This document shows, piece by piece, positions 43,050-51,136 of a DNA stretch of 64,000 nucleotides (positions are counted from its first letter, which is position 1; every line of letters begins with the position of its first letter). The stretch comes from Dolomitihabitans soli. GTDB taxonomy: Bacteria > Actinomycetota > Actinomycetes > Streptosporangiales > Streptosporangiaceae. Under the pieces are notes generated by a model. It searched no databases and was not told the DNA's origin. It saw nothing but the letters and a program-made list of their open reading frames with translations. The stretch is taken from contig NZ_JAKNTW010000006.1 in the NCBI RefSeq assembly GCF_022213955.1, positions 372,001 to 436,000 on the forward strand, written 5' to 3'. Position numbers and translations under genes: made by a program.

Positions 43050-44762
43050 CTATGCCGCCGCGTCGCAGAAGAGCGTGGCCAGGTTCCACAGCTGGAAGCG
43101 GGCCGGGCCGCGGATCTCCTGCGCGGGGGTGCCGAGGAGCCGCCCCACGCGCTCGCGGTCCAGGACCGCCCAGGCGGCGTGGCCGGAGTGGCTCGCGACC
43201 GCGCCACGGGTCGCGTCGAGGATCGGCTCGATGGGGTCGGAGAGGTCCTGGAACCCCTGCTCAGGTATCCAGGAGGCCGCGGCCGTCTGGTAGGGGAACA
43301 CCGCCAGTTCGGGGCCGAGAAGATCGAGCAGTTCGCGGTGGAAGACGCCGGAGGTGCGGTCGCGGGCCGGTGTGCCCAGCATGTGCGGCCACAACTTCGG
43401 CGAGAGCATCATGGAGACGGCGTCCTCGCGGTGCTCGCGGTTGGTGACGTTCGGCCCATGCCAGGTCGCCTGCCGGTGCAGGTGCAGCGCGTCGGGGACG
43501 TCCTCCAGCTTGACGCCCTCGTCGACCTGGGTGCTGACGAACTCGTGCACCCAGGCGCGCAGCAACGCCATCGCCTCCGCGTTCACCAGCGGCGCCGGGT
43601 TCCCCATGACGACCATGCCGAGGATCGCGTCGGTCATCTCGTCCACGGTCGTCCCGCGCAGCGGGTCACCTTCGAGGTAGGACTCGAACCCGCCTCTGGC
43701 GATCTCGCCCGCCACGCCGTCGAACATCAGGGGCAGCGGGCCGTGGACCTTCTCAAGCTTGATGTCCATGATGTCGTTCAGCGCCGTGGTTCCCGGCGAG
43801 GTGAGGCGCAGGACGTCGAGGACGGACGGAAGCCTGCTGTAGAGAGCGGCGTTGACCCCGACCGTGCGTATCGTGTGCTCCAGGCCGAGCTGCCCGGCGA
43901 TCCTGTTGCCGAGCAGCACGTCTCCGGTGGCCGGGTAGCCCATCTGGCCGGAGAACGCCACGGTGATCGCCGACGGGGTGACCTCCGCGCGGCGCAGCGC
44001 CGCCGCGATCACCCGCGAGTCGCGACCGCCGCTCAGCGCGAGCAGCCGCGGCCGCCCCGGCCAATCCGCGAACGCGCGCGCCAGCGAGACCATCAGGCGA
44101 GCGGCCTCGTCGTAGTCGGGCTTGGCGGCGAAGATCTCACGGTAGGCGGGGCCGTACGTCTTGACGGTGTGTGAGCCGTCCCGCGCGAAGGTGACCAGCG
44201 CGCCCGGCGGGATCCGGTCCACCCCCTCGGCCAGCGGCTCGCCGGTCATGCCCCATCCGGTGGCCAGCAGACAGGCCAACGGCCGCACGCCCTGGCCGGC
44301 GTTGGGAGGGGTGACCAGGCTCGCCATATTGCTGATCAGGACCGAGCCGTCACGCTCCGACCGGTACAGCGGCTGGAGCCCGACCGCGTCGCTCAGCACC
44401 TGGACGGCCCGGACGTCGGCGCGGACCACGCAGTATCGCCCGTCGAGCTCGGCCGCCCACTCGGCCGGGTCCGCCAGGTAGCCGCGGGCGTCGATGCTGT
44501 CGCGGCCGTCGGCCTCGCCGTTCCGCCATCGGACGGGACGGCCCCCGAACAGGGCGAAGGCCCCCTGAGCCGCGGCCGTGTAGGTGACCCCGCCGAGCTG
44601 GTCCTCATCGTGTGAGACCCAGTGGCAGGAGGCGCGGCCGTCCTCGGACGCCCACCGGCGGACCGGCCGGTCCGCCAGGAGCGGATAGCGGCGCACCCAG
44701 GCGTCGAGGTCCTGCTTGTCCGCGGCGACGGGTTCGCCGATTCTGACCAAGAAGGCGATCAT
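43050..44762 (-). CDS. Asparagine-synthetase-like ATP-dependent ligase without glutaminase Cys
   Basis: A 570-residue AsnB-superfamily protein. The N-terminal Ntn-like domain starts MIAFLVRIGE, so the Cys2 nucleophile needed for glutamine hydrolysis is absent. The PP-loop SGGRDS is at 244-249, as in asparagine and beta-lactam synthetases. Such enzymes adenylate a carboxylate and join it to an amine, or cyclise it. The ATG follows GAAGGAG. It is 10 bp after the ABC permease gene and the last gene of an operon with the exporter. A beta-lactam-synthetase-like or lasso-cyclase-like amide formation is possible. Confidence 0.82.
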   Translation of the reverse strand: MIAFLVRIGEPVAADKQDLDAWVRRYPLLADRPVRRWASEDGRASCHWVSHDEDQLGGVTYTAAAQGAFALFGGRPVRWRNGEADGRDSIDARGYLADPAEWAAELDGRYCVVRADVRAVQVLSDAVGLQPLYRSERDGSVLISNMASLVTPPNAGQGVRPLACLLATGWGMTGEPLAEGVDRIPPGALVTFARDGSHTVKTYGPAYREIFAAKPDYDEAARLMVSLARAFADWPGRPRLLALSGGRDSRVIAAALRRAEVTPSAITVAFSGQMGYPATGDVLLGNRIAGQLGLEHTIRTVGVNAALYSRLPSVLDVLRLTSPGTTALNDIMDIKLEKVHGPLPLMFDGVAGEIARGGFESYLEGDPLRGTTVDEMTDAILGMVVMGNPAPLVNAEAMALLRAWVHEFVSTQVDEGVKLEDVPDALHLHRQATWHGPNVTNREHREDAVSMMLSPKLWPHMLGTPARDRTSGVFHRELLDLLGPELAVFPYQTAAASWIPEQGFQDLSDPIEPILDATRGAVASHSGHAAWAVLDRERVGRLLGTPAQEIRGPARFQLWNLATLFCDAAA

Positions 44763-44772
44763 GCTGGCTCCT

Positions 44773-45582
44773 TCAGTTTCCGGTGCTGACGTAGTGGCGC
44801 GACTGGTAGGCGAAGAACCGATAGCCGGCGTAGAGCAGCGCGGGGCCGGCCAGAGGCGCCCCGTAGGCCAGCCAGACCGGCACGAACAGCTCACCCGTGC
44901 GCCCGAGAAGGACCGTGCAGGGCAGATAGGCGACGAACGCCAGAGGGAGCACGAAGGTCAGTGCGTAGGCGCCCGCGCGCCCGAAGACCGGCATCGGGTA
45001 GGTCCCGAAGTCGGTGAGCATGGTGTTGACCGACGCCTTGGCGCTGAGCATGGGCAACCGGAAGCTCAGCCCGGAGAGCGCGATCTGCACGCCGGCTTCG
45101 ACCAGCCCACCACCGATCATCGCGGCGGTCAAGAACAGGACCGAGACCGGCGTCCAGCGCACCGGCGCCACCTGCGCCGCGACGATGAGAATCGTCAGCC
45201 CGAGTCCCAGGTCGCCGAGTGTGCCGAGGTTGAAGCGAGCGGTCAGCACCTGGACGAACGGGTTCACCGGCCGGAGCAGGAAGCGGTCGTAGTACCCCTC
45301 CCTGAGCATGATGGAGACGGCGGCGTGCTGACCGAAGCACGTGGTGCACACGCCGTGCGCGGTCAGCCGCATGCCGTACAGCAGCGCGATCTCGGGGGTC
45401 GACCAGCCGGCGATGGCGCCGAACCGGTCCAGCAGCACGCCGATGAACAGCAGTTGCACGCCCTGGACGGCCGCCACGCCGATGATCATGTTGGCGGTGT
45501 TGCCGCGGTAGGCGAAGCTCGCCTTCCACGCGGCGCGTTGCAGCACGAGATAAGCCCTGAGCGGGGAGATCGGTCTAGCCAC
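44773..45582 (-). CDS. ABC-2-type exporter permease (DUF990-like)
   Basis: A 269-residue membrane protein with about six hydrophobic helices, matching the ABC2_membrane_6 group (VLQRAAWKASFAYRGNTANM). The GTG start overlaps the upstream permease end by 8 bp. It is paired with the permease at 45575 and the ATPase at 46354 as a three-component exporter, a common self-resistance or product-export system in biosynthetic clusters. Confidence 0.84.
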   Translation of the reverse strand: MARPISPLRAYLVLQRAAWKASFAYRGNTANMIIGVAAVQGVQLLFIGVLLDRFGAIAGWSTPEIALLYGMRLTAHGVCTTCFGQHAAVSIMLREGYYDRFLLRPVNPFVQVLTARFNLGTLGDLGLGLTILIVAAQVAPVRWTPVSVLFLTAAMIGGGLVEAGVQIALSGLSFRLPMLSAKASVNTMLTDFGTYPMPVFGRAGAYALTFVLPLAFVAYLPCTVLLGRTGELFVPVWLAYGAPLAGPALLYAGYRFFAYQSRHYVSTGN

Positions 45583-46357
45583 CGTTGATGACCACCCGAC
45601 GCAGGGCGCGTTTCCACACCAGCCGGCTCAGGTACGCCAGGAGGACCACCCAGGCCACCTGGACTCCGATCGCGGCCAGCGTGTGCGGCCCGGGGGATGG
45701 GTCGAAGTAGATCGACAGCGGCGTGAACACCTGCGCGCTGAAGGGCAGGTACCGCAGCACGGCGCCCAGCGCGTCCGGCATGAACCACAGCGGGATCAGC
45801 GCGCCCGAGCAGAACGCGGCGGCCATGTGGTAGACCATGATCGCTCCGTAGATCTCCGTGGTCCAGAACGCCGTCAAGGAGACGAGCAGGTTGCACAGCA
45901 GGGCGACGGCCATGCCGAGCAGGGAGCTGACGACGAACGCCAGCGTCGTGACCACCCCGGCGGGCGGCGGCACGGCCTGGATCGTCAGCCCGACCGCGAT
46001 GCCGATCAAGGCCCGGGGGAATCCGGCCAGCGTGGCGCCGAGCTGCTGACCCAGCGACAGGGTGAGCAGGCCGACCGGCCTGATGAGGTCGAAGACCACG
46101 TTGCCGTCGTACACGCGGCTCATCAGGCTGGAGAAATGCCACGGCTGGAACGTCACGTTGAAGATCGCGCCCAGGATGGCGTAACCGACCGCGTCGTTGA
46201 GCGAGACCCCGGACACGCTGGTCTCGGTGTCGTAGAGCGCGCGCCAGACGAGGTAGACCAGGACGACGCGCAAGGCGAGGCCGATGACGCCGATGAAGAC
46301 GTCCGACCGGTAGATCAGCACCGACTTCGCGCCCAGCATGACCACGGCCACCCTCAT
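45575..46357 (-). CDS. ABC-2-type exporter permease
   Basis: A 260-residue membrane protein of the same exporter, with helices such as VFIGVIGLALRVVLVYLVW and VVTTLAFVVSSLLGMAVALL. The ATG at 46357 overlaps the ATPase stop by 4 bp; longer reading upstream is the shadow of the ATPase. It likely forms a heterodimer with the product of 44773. Confidence 0.84.
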   Translation of the reverse strand: MRVAVVMLGAKSVLIYRSDVFIGVIGLALRVVLVYLVWRALYDTETSVSGVSLNDAVGYAILGAIFNVTFQPWHFSSLMSRVYDGNVVFDLIRPVGLLTLSLGQQLGATLAGFPRALIGIAVGLTIQAVPPPAGVVTTLAFVVSSLLGMAVALLCNLLVSLTAFWTTEIYGAIMVYHMAAAFCSGALIPLWFMPDALGAVLRYLPFSAQVFTPLSIYFDPSPGPHTLAAIGVQVAWVVLLAYLSRLVWKRALRRVVINGG

Positions 46358-47337
46358 CGGGCCGTGTAGATCTGGTGGATGACCTGCTCCAGGTCGGGTT
46401 CCTGGACGGTCAGGTCGACCACGGAGAGCTGCGCGGTGATCCGGCTGATGGCCTCGGGAGTGCTGATCCGCAGGGGGTCGTAACGCACGCTGATGGTCGC
46501 CTGCCCGTCGTGGACGGCGGTGTCCACGAGCTGGATGCCCGGGACGTCCCACTCGGGGAACGGGAGCTGCACGGTGACGGTGAGCTCCCGGTAGGGGAGA
46601 TGCCGCTGCCTGAGCGCCTCAAGGTCGCCGTCATAGACCACCGAGCCGCCGTCGATGACGACCACCCGGTGGCACAGCCGTTCCACGTCGGCGATGTCGT
46701 GCGTGGTGAGCAGGACGGTGGTGCCGGTCTCCGCGTTGAGAAAGGAGATGAAGTCCCGGATTCTCGCCTTGGCCACCACGTCCAGGCCGACGGTCGGCTC
46801 GTCCAGGTAGAGCAGCGGCGGTTCGTACAGCATGGCCGCGACGAGGTCGCCGCGCATGCGCTGGCCCAGGGAGAGCGAACGCACCGGAGTGTCGATGAAG
46901 CTCCCGAGGTCGAGCAGTTCGGTGAACCTGGCCAGCCTCGACCGGTAGTGCGGGCGCTCCATGCCGTAGAGCTTGGCGATCAACTCGAACGAGTCGCGGA
47001 GCGGCAGGTCCTGCCACAACTGCGTACGCTGCCCGAAGACCGCGCCGATGGTCCGTGCGTTGGCCTGGCGGTGACGCCAGGGGACCAGCCCGTTGACCTC
47101 GATCCTGCCTGAGGTCGGCACCAGCACACCCGTGAGCATCTTGATGGTGGTGGATTTGCCCGCGCCGTTGGGGCCGATGTAGCCCACCATCTCGCCGGCC
47201 TCGACGGTCAGGCTGACACCGTCCACCGCCCGGGTGACCACCCGCCGGGTCGTGAAAAGCGACCTGATCCCGCCGAAGGGCCCGGTCGAGCGGGCAGGCC
47301 GGGAAAACTCCTTGACGAGATTCTCCGCGATAATCAT
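46354..47337 (-). CDS. ABC-2-type exporter ATPase
   Basis: A 327-residue ATPase. Walker A is GPNGAGKSTT, the signature is LSLGQRMRGDLVAAML, Walker B is LLYLDEPTVGLD and the H-loop is LLTTHDIADVE. A C-terminal extension follows, as in DUF990-linked exporters. The ATG at 47337 sits divergently 26 bp from the glycosyltransferase gene at 47364, with promoters overlapping. It energises export through the two following permeases. Confidence 0.88.
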   Translation of the reverse strand: MIIAENLVKEFSRPARSTGPFGGIRSLFTTRRVVTRAVDGVSLTVEAGEMVGYIGPNGAGKSTTIKMLTGVLVPTSGRIEVNGLVPWRHRQANARTIGAVFGQRTQLWQDLPLRDSFELIAKLYGMERPHYRSRLARFTELLDLGSFIDTPVRSLSLGQRMRGDLVAAMLYEPPLLYLDEPTVGLDVVAKARIRDFISFLNAETGTTVLLTTHDIADVERLCHRVVVIDGGSVVYDGDLEALRQRHLPYRELTVTVQLPFPEWDVPGIQLVDTAVHDGQATISVRYDPLRISTPEAISRITAQLSVVDLTVQEPDLEQVIHQIYTAR

Positions 47338-47363
47338 TGGAACTCCCGGGAAAGGATGTACAT

Positions 47364-48443
47364 ATGCCGTCACGCCCTTTGCGAATCCTCGCAGCGCACC
47401 TTTCAAGCGAGGCCGGTGGAAATCCCGACCTGCCGCTCATGTATGAAGCCATCGGCCGGGCCGGGCCGATCGAGGTCGAGCCGTATTCGACGGCGGCGTT
47501 GCTGCGCGAGAAATGGGACATTGTTCATGTCTACTGGCCTGAGTGGCTCATCCGACGAGACTGCCATATCGCCAGGACCGTTGCGGACTGCGCCCGGGTG
47601 CTGGCCGAGTTGAAGCTCGCCAAGGGGCACGGCGCGAAAATCGTGTGGACGGCCAACAACATCCGCCCGCACGAGGTCGACCGCTTCGGCGTGGTCACCG
47701 GATTCGTCACGCAGTTCAGCCGCCTGGTCGACCAGGTGATCTCCCCGTCGTACACCTCGCTCGGCCAGTTCCTGCTCGAATATCCGGCGATCAACGACGC
47801 CGATCTGCGGGTCGTGCCGACCGGCTGCTATCGCGGGGTCTATCCCGACGACGAACTGTCGATGGCCGAGTCGAGGGAGGTGCTGAATCTGCCCGAGAAT
47901 GCGCGTGTCGCCGTCGTCTTGGGGGCGGTCCGGCCGTACAAGAACATTCCCCAGCTCCTGCGATGTTATCGAGAGGTGGCCGGCCGCAGGGACGACACCT
48001 TCCTGCTGGTCGCGGGAAATCCCGCGAATGAGGAGCTGGACCGCCGGATTCGCCTGGAGTGCGGAAGAACGCCGCGCGCACGCGCGGACCTCGCGTTCGT
48101 CCCGGAGGAGGGGATACAGCATTACATTCGGGCCGGAAACTGCTTTGTTCTCGGCACGTCGTTCGCACTCAATTCGGCGAGCGTGCTGCTGAGCCTTTCC
48201 TTCGACCGTCCCGTTCTCATGCCGCACCGTGGCGTCGCCGTCGACCTGCTCGACACCGTGGGCGGCGCGTGGGTGCACACCTACGAGGGCGGGATGCGGC
48301 CCGCGGTCCTGGAACGGGCCTTCGACATTCAGCAGCCGGCGGGCAGGCCCGAGCTCTACACGTGGGCCGAAGCGGGCCGCGAGCTGTACGACGCCTACCG
48401 CTCGCTGGTCGTCCCGCCGGCGGGACAGGAAGAGGACACATGA
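47364..48443 (+). CDS. GT4-like glycosyltransferase
   Basis: A 359-residue GT-B enzyme. It opens LRILAAHLSSEAGGNPDLP, has IVHVYWPEWLIRR and VWTANNIRPHE in the acceptor domain, and ends with a donor domain containing VVLGAVRPYKNIPQLLRC (the GT4-type 'phosphate-site' start). The usual EX7E pair is not obvious. The ATG follows AAAGGA. Its stop overlaps the TauD gene. It may add the second sugar or glycosylate a carrier-bound intermediate. Confidence 0.75.
   Translation: MPSRPLRILAAHLSSEAGGNPDLPLMYEAIGRAGPIEVEPYSTAALLREKWDIVHVYWPEWLIRRDCHIARTVADCARVLAELKLAKGHGAKIVWTANNIRPHEVDRFGVVTGFVTQFSRLVDQVISPSYTSLGQFLLEYPAINDADLRVVPTGCYRGVYPDDELSMAESREVLNLPENARVAVVLGAVRPYKNIPQLLRCYREVAGRRDDTFLLVAGNPANEELDRRIRLECGRTPRARADLAFVPEEGIQHYIRAGNCFVLGTSFALNSASVLLSLSFDRPVLMPHRGVAVDLLDTVGGAWVHTYEGGMRPAVLERAFDIQQPAGRPELYTWAEAGRELYDAYRSLVVPPAGQEEDT
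48411..48426. repeat. Third copy of the GTCCCGCCGGCGGGAC palindrome
   Basis: An exact 16-bp match to the site at 30880-30895, in the 3' end of the glycosyltransferase gene and 14 bp before the TauD start, encoding VPPAG. It is possibly an internal LmbU-type site. Confidence 0.4.
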
Positions 48444-49372
48444 TCCCACGGAAGATCCAGCCGTCGTCGGACACGTCGATGGACGGCTGCGCCGCCGAGC
48501 TCGAGAAGGTCCTGGCGGACAGGCGCGGGCTGGCGGAGGCCCCGGTCCTCCTGCGCGGCTTCGACCTCGGTCGGGACCACGACCTGGCCGAGCTGTTCGA
48601 ACTGCTGGGGCTGGAGCCGATGTCCTACCTCGGCGGCAACTCACCGCGGACCCAGCTCGGCGGCAACGTCTACACCTCCACGGAGTTCCCGCCGTCCGCC
48701 GCCATCACCTTGCACCAGGAGCTGTCGTACGAACGCGAAGTGCCCGACCTGCTGTTCTTCCTGTGCGGCAGGCCTGCTCGCGAGGGCGGGGCCACGCCGC
48801 TGTGCGACGCGGGCGAGCTGCTCGCGAGCCTGCCACCGGAGATCGTGGCCGAGTTCGAGGCACGCGGCCTGCGTTACGTCCAGCGGCTGGCGCGGGCGGG
48901 CGGCCTGGGCAGGACCTGGCGGGAGACGTTCGAGACCGACGACCGCGACACCTGCGAGGAACGGCTGGCGGGGCGCGACCTGAGTCATTCCTGGGAGCCC
49001 GACGACGTGCTCGTCCTGGTCCGCGAGCGTACGGCGACGCGCCGGCATCCGCTCGGGGACCGGCGAATCTGGTTCAATCAGGCGGATCAATGGCACCCGT
49101 CGAACGTGGGATCGCCCCGGGCCAGAGCCGTGCTCGAAAAGATGTACAACGGAAAGCTGCCGCACGACGTCACCTATGGCGACGGCACTCCGGTGCCCGG
49201 CGAATTCATCAGGGAGATTTCCCGGGTTTCGCGGAATATCGCCCATGCGGAGCCATGGCAGGCCGGAGATCTCGTGGTGCTCGATAATCAGGCGACCATG
49301 CACGGGCGGGACAGTTATTCGGGTCCGCGTTCGGTATATGTGGCGATGACGCGCGCTACGATGCCGGCATGA
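48440..49372 (+). CDS. TauD/TfdA-family Fe(II)/2-oxoglutarate dioxygenase
   Basis: A 310-residue non-haem iron oxygenase. Iron ligands are His92 and Glu94 (HQELSY, Glu in place of Asp as in SyrP-type members) and the distal His near 288 (MHGRDSY). The 2-oxoglutarate-binding Arg is near 297 (GPRSVYVAMTR). It resembles SyrP/AsnO-type hydroxylases that act on amino acids, often on carrier proteins. The ATG overlaps the glycosyltransferase stop, and the stop overlaps the amidase start, so it is part of a three-gene operon. Confidence 0.87.
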   Translation: MIPRKIQPSSDTSMDGCAAELEKVLADRRGLAEAPVLLRGFDLGRDHDLAELFELLGLEPMSYLGGNSPRTQLGGNVYTSTEFPPSAAITLHQELSYEREVPDLLFFLCGRPAREGGATPLCDAGELLASLPPEIVAEFEARGLRYVQRLARAGGLGRTWRETFETDDRDTCEERLAGRDLSHSWEPDDVLVLVRERTATRRHPLGDRRIWFNQADQWHPSNVGSPRARAVLEKMYNGKLPHDVTYGDGTPVPGEFIREISRVSRNIAHAEPWQAGDLVVLDNQATMHGRDSYSGPRSVYVAMTRATMPA

Positions 49373-50790
49373 GCGAACTTCACGATTTAACGATGCTCGA
49401 ACAATCGGCGGCCGTTCGCGAGCGAACCGTCTCGCCGGTGGAACTCGTCGAGCATTACCTTTCCCGGATAAGTGTTGCCGACAAGCAGATAGCCGCTTTC
49501 GTGACCGTTACCGAGGATTCCGCGCGCGCCGCCGCCCGCGACGCGGAAAAGCTCGTCATGCGATCAGACGCGGACGATCTGCCGCCGCTGCACGGCGTGC
49601 CGATGTGTTTCAAGGACCTCACCGCGACAGCGGGGGTACGCACGATGTTCGGCTCCAAGGTGCTGGCCGGCAACGTGCCGACCTTCGACGCCGACGTCGT
49701 CACGCTGCTGCGCCGGGCGGGGACGATCGGCCTGGGCAAGACGGCGACCAGTGAGTTCGGTGTCCTGCTGTCGTGCGAGACCCTGGGGCCGCCGACCCGT
49801 AATCCATGGCGTACCAGCCTCAGCGCCGGCGGTTCGTCAGGCGGGGCGGGCGCCGCCGTGGCCGCGGGGTTGGCGCCGGCCGCCCAGGGGTCGGACGGCG
49901 GCGGTTCGCTGCGCGTGCCCGCCGCGCTCTGCGGGCTGGTGGGGATGAAGCCGACCAGGGGCGTCGTCAGCCATGGCCCGCTGCATTCCGGGATGTTCGG
50001 GCTGCCGATCAACGGGCCGCTCGGCCGTACCGTCGCCGATGTGGCCGCCCTGCTCGACGCGATGGCCGTGCCGATGCCGGGCGAGCCGCACCTGCCGCCC
50101 CCGCCCCCGCCGGAAGGGTCGTTCCTGGCCGCGCTCGGCCGCCCGATGCGGCCGCTGCGGGTGGGCAGGCACGCTCAGCCGCTGGTGGCGGAGTCCATCG
50201 TGGACCCCGAGGTGCTGCGGGTCTGGGAGGAGACGAGCAAGCTGCTCGACGCGCTCGGGCACGAGGTGATCGACATCGACCCGCCGTTCGACCCTTCGGT
50301 GGGGCCGCTGCTGGACCAGGTCTTCGGGGTGCTGGCGGCCAACCCGCTGTCACCGGAACGGGAGAAGCTGCTGCACCCGCTCACCCGTTTCGTGCGCGAG
50401 CGCGCGTCTTCGGTCTCCGCCTGGACCGTGCTCGGCATGCTGGGGCAGTTGCAGAACGCGGCCAGGTCGGCGATGCGCGCGCTGGCCGACGTCGATCTCG
50501 TGCTGACGCCTACGCTGGCGCGCGTGTCGGCGCCGATCGGCTACTTCACGACGCCCGACGATCCCGCTGACCAGCTGGAACGGCAGCGGGAGTTCTCGCC
50601 GTTCTGCTCTCCGTACAACCTGACGGGCCAGCCGGCGGTGTCGCTGCCCATGGGGTGGAGCCACGACGGGCTCCCGATCGGGGTCATGCTCGCCGGGCAG
50701 CCGGGGGCCGACGCCACCGTGCTGGCCGTCGCGTCGGCCCTGGAGGCGGACAGCCCATGGTCGGATCGGCACCCGGCGATGTGGTTCTAG
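49369..50790 (+). CDS. Amidase-signature-family enzyme
   Basis: A 473-residue amidase with the Ser-cisSer-Lys triad: Lys82 in MCFKDLT, cis-Ser at 156/157 in SAGGSSGGAGAA, and nucleophile Ser180 in GSDGGGSLRVPAA. Members hydrolyse amides or transfer acyl groups. The ATG overlaps the oxygenase stop. In this cluster it could remove a protecting group or trim an amide, or act in amide formation in reverse. GatA is unlikely because no GatB or GatC lies nearby. Confidence 0.86.
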   Translation: MSELHDLTMLEQSAAVRERTVSPVELVEHYLSRISVADKQIAAFVTVTEDSARAAARDAEKLVMRSDADDLPPLHGVPMCFKDLTATAGVRTMFGSKVLAGNVPTFDADVVTLLRRAGTIGLGKTATSEFGVLLSCETLGPPTRNPWRTSLSAGGSSGGAGAAVAAGLAPAAQGSDGGGSLRVPAALCGLVGMKPTRGVVSHGPLHSGMFGLPINGPLGRTVADVAALLDAMAVPMPGEPHLPPPPPPEGSFLAALGRPMRPLRVGRHAQPLVAESIVDPEVLRVWEETSKLLDALGHEVIDIDPPFDPSVGPLLDQVFGVLAANPLSPEREKLLHPLTRFVRERASSVSAWTVLGMLGQLQNAARSAMRALADVDLVLTPTLARVSAPIGYFTTPDDPADQLERQREFSPFCSPYNLTGQPAVSLPMGWSHDGLPIGVMLAGQPGADATVLAVASALEADSPWSDRHPAMWF

Positions 50791-50858
50791 GCCGCTCAAG
50801 TCTCAGGTCGCCTCAAGTCTCAGGTCGCCTTAAGCATCAGGTCGCCTTAAGTTTCTAG
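50791..50858. repeat. ~17-bp tandem repeats between convergent genes
   Basis: Four imperfect units of the form GTCGCCTCAAGTCTCAG lie between the amidase stop and the ACP stop. The unit resembles the ACP's own 3' end, so it may have grown by slippage. It contains no clear terminator hairpin. Confidence 0.6.
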
Positions 50859-51109
50859 GCCGCTTTGAGTTCCGTGACGGTCGCCCAGAGAGACTGAGGA
50901 GTTCTGAACGTCTCCCAGTTCAACTTGCTGTCGGGAATGGTTATTTCAAGGCTCTCTTCCAGGTCCATCAGCAGGCTGACCATGGCCAGCGAGTCGAGCC
51001 CGGCCGCCACTAGGTCGAGATCCGGGGTGATGGTGACGTCCGCGGAGAGCAATTTCAGATGTGCCCGGATCGTGGCGATGAATTGTTCGGGGAATATGGT
51101 CTCTGGCAT
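50855..51109 (-). CDS. Acyl carrier protein
   Basis: An 84-residue discrete carrier protein with a canonical phosphopantetheine site, Ser40 in AAGLDSLAMVSLLMDLEE, and flanking acidic helices. It is convergent with the amidase and divergent from the flavoprotein gene, whose GTG lies 28 bp away. It is the third stand-alone carrier of the cluster; its cargo is unknown. Confidence 0.85.
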   Translation of the reverse strand: MPETIFPEQFIATIRAHLKLLSADVTITPDLDLVAAGLDSLAMVSLLMDLEESLEITIPDSKLNWETFRTPQSLWATVTELKAA

Positions 51110-51136
51110 GCCGTCACTTTAACCCATGGGAGAATT

